From the NCBI GenBank assembly GCA_038109305.1, contig JAYNIR010000002.1:192431-256430 (forward strand): a stretch of 64,000 nt of DNA, given 5' to 3'. The translations under genes and the position numbers were made by a program. This document shows positions 1 to 7,476 of this stretch, piece after piece. Source of the stretch: UBA1479 sp038109305. Lineage in GTDB: Bacteria > Pseudomonadota > Alphaproteobacteria > Rhodospirillales > Casp-alpha2. The notes under the pieces are model-generated. The model was not told the DNA's origin and made no database searches. It was given only the letters and a program-made list of their open reading frames with translations. Each line of letters opens with the position of its first letter. Position 1 is the stretch's first letter.

Positions 1-105
1 GCCGGCGTGCGCGCGGGCCAGCGCGCCGTCGGCCAGATTGTCCCGGGCGAAGGCGCGGACGGCGTCCTGAAACAGGCGCTGTTCTTCGGTAAGGTCAAAG
101 TTCAT
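1..105 (-). CDS. Acyl-CoA dehydrogenase, N-terminal fragment (runs off left edge)
   Basis: Only the first 35 codons are in the window. The protein begins MNFDLTEEQRLFQDAVRAFA, which is the typical opening of the alpha-helical N-terminal domain of the acyl-CoA dehydrogenase family (flavoproteins that introduce a trans-2 double bond into acyl-CoA esters). The ATG is at 103-105, and no Shine-Dalgarno sequence precedes it. A TTGTATACAA palindrome lies 7 nt upstream, so the transcript may be leaderless. The gene is divergent from the polyamine operon. Substrate specificity cannot be judged from this fragment. Confidence 0.85.
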   Translation of the reverse strand, partial: MNFDLTEEQRLFQDAVRAFARDNLADGALARAHAG

Positions 106-112
106 TTCTGGA

Positions 113-122
113 TTGTATACAA
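113..122. promoter_or_regulatory. TTGTATACAA palindrome, candidate GntR-type operator overlapping a -10 element
   Basis: Perfect 10-bp palindrome in the gap between the acyl-CoA dehydrogenase gene and the divergent polyamine operon. The same core occurs at 46982-46991 and, with one change, at 51697-51706, each time upstream of a catabolic gene. Read towards the dehydrogenase it contains TACAAT, a good -10 hexamer, six bases before the ATG. Short palindromes of this kind are typical GntR-family targets; the regulator is not identified. Confidence 0.5.
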
Positions 123-350
123 AATGACCGGACCGTTGAAAGCCGGGATAACCGCTTGAAGGGCGTAAACTTTCGTCCACAAAAAAAATTGCCGCGGGGG
201 GTCAAAATTTTCTTTGAAAAACCCGAAATCGGGTATACGAAGCCCTCCTTACGTTCCCGCGTCCAGCGGTGAACGGGGATTGTGATTTGCCAATGGTGTG
301 GCCCCCTCCCGGACTTCGGTCCGGTGGGCCAGTATAGGAGGTTCCATGCG
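123..350 (+). promoter_or_regulatory. Long structured leader of the ornithine decarboxylase operon
   Basis: About 230 nt separate the divergent promoter region from the decarboxylase start, and no protein is recognisable in it. It contains a CCCGA/TCGGG hairpin at 219-230 and a very stable hairpin at 300-330: outer stem GGCCC/GGGCC, inner stem CCGGAC/GTCCGG, TTCG tetraloop. The second hairpin ends six bases before an AGGAGG ribosome binding site at 336-341. An RNA motif named speF has been described upstream of alphaproteobacterial ornithine decarboxylase genes, and this leader sits in the matching position. Identity with that motif is an inference from position and structure only. Confidence 0.4.
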
Positions 351-1529
351 TTGGAAAACTTTCTCAGCTCCCCGGACGTAGTCCGCGTCAAACTGCCCCG
401 AAATCCGGTTTTCTGCGTGCGCCCCGCCATGGCGGCCCGGGCGGGGGAATGGTTTTGCGCCAATTTTCCCGGCAAGACCTTTTTCGCCGTCAAGGCAAAC
501 CCATCGCCCTGGCTTTTAAGCGCCCTGATGTCCGGCGGGCTCAAAAAATTTGAAACCGCCTCGATCAAGGAAATCCGCCTTGTGCGATCATTGTCGCCCA
601 AAGCGGAAATCGCCTTCATGCATCCGGTCAAGGCGCCGGAATCGATCGCCGAAGCATACTTCGAGCACGGCGTCCGCGCCTTCGCGCTGGATAGCGAGGC
701 CGAGCTTCGCAAGATTCTGAAGGCGACCGAAAACGCCCGCGATCTGACGCTCTGTGTGCGTCTGTCGGTGCCGGGCGGGGCGGCGGAAATTCCGCTGTCC
801 GCCAAATTCGGCGCCCGCGGCGGCGAGGCCGAGGCGCTGTTGCGGAAAACCCGCCAGGTTGCGGAACGGCTCGGTGCGTGTTTTCACGTCGGCAGCCAGA
901 CCGCCGATCCGCAGGCCTTCCCGACGGCGCTGCAGTCGGTCCAGCAGGCGGTCGTCCGCGCAGGCGTCATCCTCGACGTGCTCGACGTCGGCGGCGGCTT
1001 CCCCGCGACCTATCCCGGCATGACGCCGCCGCCCATGGGCGCGTTCGTCGACGCCATCGAGCAGTATATCGAGACCACCATGCTGGTGCCCGAGAACTGC
1101 GAGTTGTGGTGCGAACCCGGCCGGGCGCTTTCGGCCGAGGCCGCGTCGCTGATCGTTCGGGTGGAACACCGCTCCGGCACCGCGCTTTACATCAACGACG
1201 GCGTGTTCGGCGCATTGTTCGACGCGGGGCCGCTGGGTTGGCGCTATCCGGTCCGTCACCTGGGCAACCCGGACGGGACCGGACCGATGGGCGAATTCAG
1301 TTTCTTCGGTCCGACCTGCGACGACTTCGACATCATGCGCGGCCCGTTCCTGCTGCCCGAAACCACCGATGTGGGCGACTACATCGAAATCGGGATGCTG
1401 GGCGCCTATGGGTCGACCATGCGCAGCGACTTTAACGGCTTCGCCACCCATGAAGACGTTATTGTCGAGGACATGCCGTTCCAGACCCGTTTCGGCCAGG
1501 ACCGTATCGCAGCTGCCTCACGCGGCTAA
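351..1529 (+). CDS. Ornithine/lysine decarboxylase-type enzyme, PLP group IV (alanine racemase-fold)
   Basis: Decarboxylates ornithine (or lysine) to the diamine, the first step of polyamine synthesis. The PLP lysine is in TFFAVKANPSPWLL near the N-terminus; the glycine-rich phosphate-binding motif DVGGGFPATYPG and a C-terminal GAYG (catalytic-site segment) follow, as expected for group IV Orn/DAP/Arg decarboxylases. Length 392 aa fits bacterial members. I chose TTG 351 because AGGAGG (336-341) is nine bases upstream. An ATG at 346 is closer to the SD but out of frame by one base (it gives only 11 codons), so an indel near 346-350 would make ATG 346 the real start. First gene of an operon with a deoxyhypusine-synthase-like gene and an agmatinase-type gene. 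Confidence 0.87.
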   Translation: MENFLSSPDVVRVKLPRNPVFCVRPAMAARAGEWFCANFPGKTFFAVKANPSPWLLSALMSGGLKKFETASIKEIRLVRSLSPKAEIAFMHPVKAPESIAEAYFEHGVRAFALDSEAELRKILKATENARDLTLCVRLSVPGGAAEIPLSAKFGARGGEAEALLRKTRQVAERLGACFHVGSQTADPQAFPTALQSVQQAVVRAGVILDVLDVGGGFPATYPGMTPPPMGAFVDAIEQYIETTMLVPENCELWCEPGRALSAEAASLIVRVEHRSGTALYINDGVFGALFDAGPLGWRYPVRHLGNPDGTGPMGEFSFFGPTCDDFDIMRGPFLLPETTDVGDYIEIGMLGAYGSTMRSDFNGFATHEDVIVEDMPFQTRFGQDRIAAASRG

Positions 1530-1554
1530 CCGACGCAACCGAGAGACCATTGCC

Positions 1555-2592
1555 ATGAGCAACAACCGCAAGGCCGCCTTGCTGGCGGACGAAGTAACCC
1601 ATATTGACATCACGTCATTCGACGCCCGGCCGATCATTTCGGCCATGCAGGGGATGTCTTTTTCGTCCCGCGACCTGGCGCGCGCGGCGTCCATTTATAA
1701 CGACATGCTGTCGGACCGTGATTGCACCATCATGCTGACGCTCGCGGGCTCCACATCCGCCGGCGGCTGCATGGACCTGTACGCCGACCTGTTGAAGAAC
1801 AACATGATCGATTGCGTCGTCGCCACCGGGGCGTCCATCGTCGACATGGATTTCTTCGAAGGTATGGGCTTCAAGCACTATCAGGCGAAGGATTCCATCG
1901 CCGACGACACGCTCCGCGACCTGTTGATCGACCGCATCTACGACACCTACATCGACGAAGAAGACCTTCAGGCCTGCGACCACACCATCGGTGAGATTGC
2001 CGACAGCCTGCCCCCGGGCCCCTATTCTTCGCGCGCGTTCATCCGTGAAATGGGCCGCTATCTGTCGGAGCACGGCAAGAAGGAAAACAGCCTGGTGAAG
2101 CTCGCGTTCGAACGCGACGTGCCGATCTTCTGCCCGGCGTTTTCCGACTCGTCCGCCGGCTTCGGCCTGGTCAAGCATCAGGTCAACCGGATCGCCGAAA
2201 AGAAACCATACCTGTCGATCGATTCCGTCGCCGACTTCCGCGAACTGACGCAGATCAAGATCGAAGCCGGAACCACCGGTCTTTTGATGATCGGCGGCGG
2301 CGTACCCAAGAACTTCGCGCAAGACACGGTCGTCTGCGCCGAAATCCTGGGCCACGACGATGTCGAAATGCACAAGTACGCGGTGCAGATCACCGTCGCC
2401 GACGCGCGCGACGGGGCGTGCTCGTCCTCGACGCTCAAGGAAGCGTGCTCGTGGGGCAAGGTCTCCCTCGCGCAGGAACAGATGGTCTTTGCCGAAGCGA
2501 CGACGGTGCTGCCGCTTTTGGCGTCCGACGCCTATCATCAGGGCAATTGGCAGGGCCGCAAGGAACGCCGGCTCGCCAAACTGTTCCAATGA
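1555..2592 (+). CDS. Deoxyhypusine synthase-like protein, possible homospermidine synthase
   Basis: A 345-aa member of the deoxyhypusine synthase fold family. Visible family features are the NAD-binding GASIVDMDFFEG segment, the glycine-rich MIGGGVPKN motif, and EACSWGKVS, whose lysine corresponds to the catalytic lysine that carries the aminobutyl group. Bacteria have no eIF5A, and several bacterial homologues transfer the aminobutyl group to putrescine, giving homospermidine. Placement 25 bp after an ornithine decarboxylase and overlapping an agmatinase-type gene supports a polyamine role. The ATG at 1555 is the natural start; the reading frame stays open upstream, inside the previous gene. 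Substrate is inferred. Confidence 0.85.
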   Translation: MSNNRKAALLADEVTHIDITSFDARPIISAMQGMSFSSRDLARAASIYNDMLSDRDCTIMLTLAGSTSAGGCMDLYADLLKNNMIDCVVATGASIVDMDFFEGMGFKHYQAKDSIADDTLRDLLIDRIYDTYIDEEDLQACDHTIGEIADSLPPGPYSSRAFIREMGRYLSEHGKKENSLVKLAFERDVPIFCPAFSDSSAGFGLVKHQVNRIAEKKPYLSIDSVADFRELTQIKIEAGTTGLLMIGGGVPKNFAQDTVVCAEILGHDDVEMHKYAVQITVADARDGACSSSTLKEACSWGKVSLAQEQMVFAEATTVLPLLASDAYHQGNWQGRKERRLAKLFQ

Positions 2593-3479
2593 CCGCCATT
2601 GCGCCCGAAGACGGGTTTCTCGGCCTGACGCCGGAAAACGCCGCCGCCGCCGATACGCCCCTGGTCCGCATCATCCCGTTCGGGATTGAACAGACCGTGT
2701 CATGGGGTGCGGGCACGGCGGCCGGGCCGAAGGCGATCCTCGAGGCATCGCATCAGGTCGAACTGTTCGACGAAGAACTGTGGTGCGAACCGTGCCGGTC
2801 CTTCCGGGTCGAAACGCTGGCCGAACCCGACATGCCCAAGGACATCATGGACGCGCTGGACATGGTCGCCGGGCTGACCGGCCAGGCGCTTGACGACGGC
2901 GCTTTTCCGGTGGTGCTGGGCGGCGAACATTCGCTGACGCCGGGCGCCATCCGGCCGTTTCTGGAAAAGTATCCCGATCTGGCCCTGTTGCATTTCGACG
3001 CCCACGCCGACCTGCGCGACGGTTATGAGGGCGAGCCTTACAGCCACGCGGCGGCCCTCCGCCGCTGCCTGGACGCGCCGGACCTAGAGCTGGTTTCCAT
3101 CGGCATCCGCAACATTTCGGCGGGCGAAGTGCCGTTTCTGGAAGCCAACCGCCACCGGGTCCGCATCCACTGGGGCAAGGACCGGGCGACTTGGAATGTC
3201 GAAGAGATCGTGAAACCTCTCAAAGGACGGCCGGTCTACGTCACCTTCGACCTGGACGGCTTCGACGCCAGCCTGATGGCGGCCACCGGCACGCCGGAGC
3301 CGGGCGGCTTTTTCTGGGCCGACGTCATGCCGATCCTCCGCCGCGCGGCGGAAACCGCCACCATCGTCGGCGCCGACATCGTCGAATTGGCGCCGCATCC
3401 GGCGCTGCATGCGTGCAACTTCCTGGCCGCCAAGCTGGCGTACAAAATCCTCGGCTACCGGTTTTGCCGCGCCGGCTGA
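2589..3479 (+). CDS. speB: Agmatinase-family ureohydrolase
   Basis: A 296-aa arginase/agmatinase-family binuclear manganese hydrolase. Metal ligands are visible in GGEHS, HFDAHADLRD and FDLDGFDAS. Canonical agmatinase releases urea from agmatine and gives putrescine. Its ATG overlaps the TGA of the deoxyhypusine-synthase-like gene (ATGA), so translational coupling is likely. With the decarboxylase it would give the operon two routes to putrescine. The family also contains guanidinobutyrase and guanidinopropionase, which cannot be separated by eye, so the symbol is by analogy. Confidence 0.85.
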   Translation: MTAIAPEDGFLGLTPENAAAADTPLVRIIPFGIEQTVSWGAGTAAGPKAILEASHQVELFDEELWCEPCRSFRVETLAEPDMPKDIMDALDMVAGLTGQALDDGAFPVVLGGEHSLTPGAIRPFLEKYPDLALLHFDAHADLRDGYEGEPYSHAAALRRCLDAPDLELVSIGIRNISAGEVPFLEANRHRVRIHWGKDRATWNVEEIVKPLKGRPVYVTFDLDGFDASLMAATGTPEPGGFFWADVMPILRRAAETATIVGADIVELAPHPALHACNFLAAKLAYKILGYRFCRAG

Positions 3480-3498
3480 TTTGGCGCATGATGGCGGC

Positions 3499-3957
3499 AT
3501 GCCGATCCCGCCGAACCCGTCCCGACACCGCCCCGCCCGCCCGGTCCCTGCCCGCTCCGAACCGCGGCTGATCGCCTTTTACGGCAGCCTACGGAAAGAC
3601 CAGGCCGCCTTTCGCCGCCTCAGACTTGCGGGGGCGCTTCGGCACATCGGCCCCTGCCGCATCGAAGGCCGGTTGATGGATTTAGGCCGCTATCCGGGGC
3701 TTGTGCCCGGCGGCGGCGAAACCGCGGGCGATCTGTTCGATATCCGGGATGCATCGGCGCTCAAGCGCCTTGATGCCTATGAAGGGTTTGATCCCGATAA
3801 CCGGCGGGGCAGTCTTTTCGTCCGCAACGCGGTCAAGTTAATCGAACCGGACACCGACGCCTGGATATACGTTTACAACCGGCCGGTGCGGGGTGCGGTC
3901 GAAATTCCGGGCGGTGATTGGGTGGCATACCGGCGGGCAAAGTCCGGCGGGCGCTAA
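3499..3957 (+). CDS. Gamma-glutamylcyclotransferase family protein (AIG2-like)
   Basis: A 152-aa protein with the GGCT fold signature: IAFYGSLR near the N-terminus (substrate-binding loop) and a central DAYEGFDP segment with the expected catalytic glutamate. Members release 5-oxoproline from gamma-glutamyl dipeptides or amines. I start it at ATG 3499, 20 bp after the agmatinase stop, because longer frames overlap the agmatinase gene; the first 30 residues are Pro/Arg-rich and not family-like. A link to the polyamine operon (gamma-glutamyl-amine processing) is possible but only positional. Confidence 0.7.
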   Translation: MPIPPNPSRHRPARPVPARSEPRLIAFYGSLRKDQAAFRRLRLAGALRHIGPCRIEGRLMDLGRYPGLVPGGGETAGDLFDIRDASALKRLDAYEGFDPDNRRGSLFVRNAVKLIEPDTDAWIYVYNRPVRGAVEIPGGDWVAYRRAKSGGR

Positions 3958-3972
3958 CGCCGGTCGACGGGA

Positions 3973-4459
3973 TCAATTCTTGAACGCCAGCTTCGCCGGC
4001 GAAATCAGCACGCCGAACTGTTCGCACCAGATGACCACGTGTTTGTAGGTTTTGTGATCGATCCCGGCGGGGACGGAAAAGTTCTGCGACCCCTTGAACG
4101 CCTTGAGCCGCCCCAGGTCGACGAACATCGTCTTCGGCACCTCGGTCGACGGCGTCACGGCGTCCAGCGGCACCAGGTAAACGTGATATTTGGGGCCGGG
4201 CCCGACCTCGAAATCCGCCTCGATGTGAACCAGGTCGTCGAATACCTTCACCACGCCCTTTCCGTAATGGATCGGGTCCGACGGGTTGGCGTGGATGAAC
4301 GTCCCAGCGGCGACGATTTTCTTTGCCGGATCGTCCGACGCCGTCGGTCGCGACGATGTCGGTCAGGAAGATGTAGGGATAGACGAATATCCCGATGACG
4401 ACCCCGGCGAACAGGCCGAGGCAGCCGCCGGTTATGAAGATCAGAAACGCCCTTTTCAT
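3973..4459 (-). pseudogene. DM13-domain protein, frameshifted
   Basis: Reconstructed membrane-anchored protein of about 160 aa. It begins MKRAFLIFITGGCLGLFAGV, one membrane anchor, then enters a different frame at about 4338-4346, where reading continues as ASDDPAKKIVAAGTFIHAN and on to the C-terminal FGVLISPAKLAFKN. The second part resembles the DM13 domain (a G-x-F start and a central Pxxxv-Y-L strand, here GPKYHVYLVPL). A single-base indel explains the break. Function of such bacterial DM13 proteins is poorly known. The gene lies just downstream of a second frameshifted gene on the same strand. Confidence 0.6.
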
Positions 4460-4472
4460 CGCTTACGCCTTT

Positions 4473-5277
4473 TCAACCCGCGCCGCCATTTTCCGCGGAT
4501 CGGTCCCCGATGCCAACCACCCGCGCCGACCCACCCGAAACCGCGACCTCGACGATGCGGAACGGATGCGGCGCGGAGGTAAACGCCTTGGGCACGGAAT
4601 AGTGCACGCCTTCCGGTGAAACCAGATGGCTTCCCGGATGATAGTGGCCGGACAGCACCGCCGCCACGCGGCCGGACGCATTGATCCGGTCCCGATAATC
4701 GGCCGCATCGACGTATTCGTATTTCCAGCCACTGGCGAAGGTCGGCGGATCGATCATGTAGTGCTGCACGTGGATTTGCGCCGGACTGTCCGCATCGTCG
4801 ACCGCCGCAAGAAAACGCGCCCGGTTGGCATCGCCGCGGACCGGCGAGCGGTCGGCGGCGAGCCAATCCCGGAAACAAACGAAGCGCAGCCCCTCAATGT
4901 CCCGGACCGGTTGCCAATCCGTGAATGCCCGATCGAACAACGCCTCGTCATCGTGGTTACCTCGAATGACCACCGCGGGCAGGCCCAGGCCGCCGATTCA
5001 ATCCTGCAAAAAGCCGGTAGTCGGCAAGCGCCTTCGCGGCCATATCGGCCCGCGCGGCGGGGTCGTTCAGCGACCCGTCGATGTATTCATCCGGCACGTC
5101 TAACAGGTCACCGGATATCACCGCAACGTCGACGCCCAGCGCCGGGACCATGGCCGCAAGCCGTTCGAGCACCGCTGGCATTTCCCGCGACAGGCGGTCG
5201 ACCTTGTTGGCGCTGCCGTCCAGGTGGCGGCGCATGTGCAGGTCGGTCAGGTGCAGGATGCGGACGGGTGCGACCAT
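4473..5277 (-). pseudogene. Calcineurin-like metallophosphoesterase, frameshifted
   Basis: The N-terminal half (ATG at 5275-5277) carries RILHLTDLHM and VISGDLLD, the first two phosphoesterase metal motifs. The C-terminal half, in another frame, carries VIRGNHDD and LSGHYHPG, the remaining metal-binding motifs, and ends at 4473. The join is near 4994-5005, where one extra base relative to the presumed ancestor restores the frame. All catalytic residues survive on either side, so the lesion is recent or an assembly indel. Expected size is about 268 aa. It is followed 13 bp later by the frameshifted DM13 gene, suggesting a common transcript. Confidence 0.75.
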
Positions 5278-5293
5278 GGCGGCGCAGCCCGCC

Positions 5294-6067
5294 TTACGCG
5301 GCGCCGACGAAGGTGTCGTAGCTCTCCGCGATTTCGCCAATGGCGGTGTTAAACAGCTTTTCTCCGACGTCGACCGACGCCTTCCGGGGGTCGGAGCCGA
5401 TGCGCCCGTCCGGGAACCGGCGGCGGTAATCGTCGCTGTCGTAAATCTTGCCCTCGCCGGCGCGGCCCGGCGCCATCGCCGCGTGGCGCACGCGCTCCGC
5501 GTCTTTCTGGAAACCGTAATAGGTCAGCGACACCTCGCCGCAGGTGGCGTGGCTGCCGTCATCATCGCCAAACGCGTCTTTGCAGATTTCCATCACGCCG
5601 GGCAGCGTGAACCAGTTAACCAGTTGGCAGCGCACCGGCGGGCGATTGTCCCCGGCCCGGCCGAAGGAGTGTTCGGCGTAAATTTCCGAAAACGCCGCCG
5701 ACACGGTCGCAATGTTGCCGCCGTGGCCGTTCAAGAAATAAAACCGGTCAAAGCCGTGCTTGGCCAGCGAATTGACCACGTCCTGCACTACGGCGATCAG
5801 AGTCGTCGGGCGGAGCGTCACCGATCCGGCAAAGCCCAGGTGGTGTTGCGCCATGCCGATCGAAAGGGTCGGCGCGATCATCACGTCGTTGCCTTCGGCC
5901 GCACGTTTTTCATCCAAACCATAGGCGAGGATTTCCGGGCAGAGGGCATCCGTGCCGATAAACCCCGTCGGCCCGTGCTGTTCCGTCGATCCGAGGGGAA
6001 TGATGATGCCTGTGGATTTGGCGAGGTAGCTTTCGACCTCGGGCCAGGTGGCGAGTTGAAGCCGCAT
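5294..6067 (-). CDS. Creatininase family amidohydrolase
   Basis: 257-aa creatininase-superfamily metal hydrolase. Visible signatures are IPLGSTEQHGPTGFIGTD near residue 25, carrying metal-binding Glu and His, and the central FLNGHGGN motif, both characteristic of the family. Members act on creatinine, on formamidopyrimidines, or in peptide cofactor maturation (MftE). No mycofactocin genes are nearby. It lies 9 bp downstream of hemA on the same strand, so it may be cotranscribed, but no functional link to heme is known. Substrate unknown. Confidence 0.82.
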   Translation of the reverse strand: MRLQLATWPEVESYLAKSTGIIIPLGSTEQHGPTGFIGTDALCPEILAYGLDEKRAAEGNDVMIAPTLSIGMAQHHLGFAGSVTLRPTTLIAVVQDVVNSLAKHGFDRFYFLNGHGGNIATVSAAFSEIYAEHSFGRAGDNRPPVRCQLVNWFTLPGVMEICKDAFGDDDGSHATCGEVSLTYYGFQKDAERVRHAAMAPGRAGEGKIYDSDDYRRRFPDGRIGSDPRKASVDVGEKLFNTAIGEIAESYDTFVGAA

Positions 6068-6076
6068 GGGTTCGCT

Positions 6077-7291
6077 TTACGCCGCCTTGCGAAGCTGCAG
6101 GCGCATCCAAACGTCCTTGAGCGCCGCCACCAGTTCGTCCATGACGCCGTCGTCATGGAACGGCGTCGGCGTGATGCGAAGCCGTTCCGTCTCCTTGGGC
6201 ACGGTCGGGTAATTGATCGGTTGGATGTAGACGCCGTATTCGTCAAGCAGCATGTCCGTCGCCTGTTTGCAGCGTTCCGGATCGCCGACCAAAAGCGGCA
6301 CGATATGCGTCACCGACGGCATAAGCGGCAGGCCGGCATCGGACAACAGGTCTTTCAAACGATTGGCGCGTTCCAAAAGACGCACGCGAAGCGCGTTTGT
6401 TTTGCGCACATGCTGGATCGAATTGAGAGCGCCCGCGACCAAGGGCGGCGGCAGGGTCGTGGTGAAGATGAACCCCGGGGCCGAACAGCGCACCGCGTCA
6501 ATCAACGCTTCGGACGCCGTGATGTAGCCGCCCATGAGCCCAAATGCCTTGGCGAGCGTGCCTTCGATGACCGTAAACCGGTGGGCGACGCCGTCCCGTT
6601 CTGAAATGCCGCCGCCGCCTTCGCCGTAAAGGCCGACCGCATGCACTTCGTCCAAATAGGTCATGGCGCCGTATTTTTCCGCCAGGTCGCAGATGCGCGC
6701 CAGCGGCGCCACGTCGCCGTCCATGGAATAGACGCTTTCCGTCGCAATCAGCTTCGACCGATCCAACGGGACAGTTTTCAGCAGTTCTTCCAGATGATCG
6801 GGATCGTTGTGCTGATAGATCAACTTTTCACATCCCGAATGCCGGATGCCCGCGATCATCGAGGCGTGGTTCAATTCGTCGGAAAAAATTACGCAATCGG
6901 GCATCAGCCGCGCGATGGTCGAAATGCCCGCGTCGTTGGATACGTAGCCCGAGGTAAACAGCAGCGCCGCTTCCTTGCCGTGCAGATCGGCGAGTTCCTT
7001 TTCCAGCGCCACATGCAGATAGCTGGTGCCGGAAATGTTGCGCGTCCCGCCGGAGCCGACGCCCATGCGACCGGCGGCTTCGGTAAATGCGTTGAGCACG
7101 TCCTTGTTCTGCGCCTGACCCAGGTAATCGTTGGAGCACCAGACAACGACTGGGCTGGTCGATCCGTCATCGTGATGGCGGGTGGCGTGGGGGAAATTGC
7201 CGGATTGCCGTTCCAGGTGCGCGAAAACGCGGTAACGGCCCTCGCCCTTTACCTGGTCCACCGCATTCCTGAATACCTGATCGTAATCCAT
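6077..7291 (-). CDS. hemA: 5-aminolevulinate synthase
   Basis: Condenses glycine with succinyl-CoA to 5-aminolevulinate, the committed step of tetrapyrrole synthesis by the Shemin route used by alphaproteobacteria. 404 aa, alpha-oxoamine synthase type PLP enzyme. Seen: VVWCSNDYLG, GSGGTRNISGTSYLH, the cofactor aspartate in YLDEVHAVGLYG, and the PLP lysine in EGTLAKAFGLMGGYI. The start MDYDQVF (ATG 7289-7291) matches the family's usual N-terminus, so I reject the longer upstream frame. The gene is divergent from rimO. Confidence 0.95.
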   Translation of the reverse strand: MDYDQVFRNAVDQVKGEGRYRVFAHLERQSGNFPHATRHHDDGSTSPVVVWCSNDYLGQAQNKDVLNAFTEAAGRMGVGSGGTRNISGTSYLHVALEKELADLHGKEAALLFTSGYVSNDAGISTIARLMPDCVIFSDELNHASMIAGIRHSGCEKLIYQHNDPDHLEELLKTVPLDRSKLIATESVYSMDGDVAPLARICDLAEKYGAMTYLDEVHAVGLYGEGGGGISERDGVAHRFTVIEGTLAKAFGLMGGYITASEALIDAVRCSAPGFIFTTTLPPPLVAGALNSIQHVRKTNALRVRLLERANRLKDLLSDAGLPLMPSVTHIVPLLVGDPERCKQATDMLLDEYGVYIQPINYPTVPKETERLRITPTPFHDDGVMDELVAALKDVWMRLQLRKAA

Positions 7292-7476
7292 TGTGCCGCT
7301 CTGCTTTGTCCAGCCCTTGCCGATAAACGGTTGGTTGCCCGGGTTTCGGGGCGTTTCGCCTTGACGGGGGCAACAGTCTAGGCTCGTTGTCATACAAAGG
7401 TAATTGCCCTTAGCCCAGGATTTTTTTGCCTGGATTTCCCTAACGCGAGGGCCAAGAACCAGCTATATGAGGGGCC

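Noticed and set aside
5081..6604. 507-codon plus-strand frame opposite creatininase and hemA
   Set aside because: Antisense shadow spanning two well-supported genes; composition typical of an artefact.
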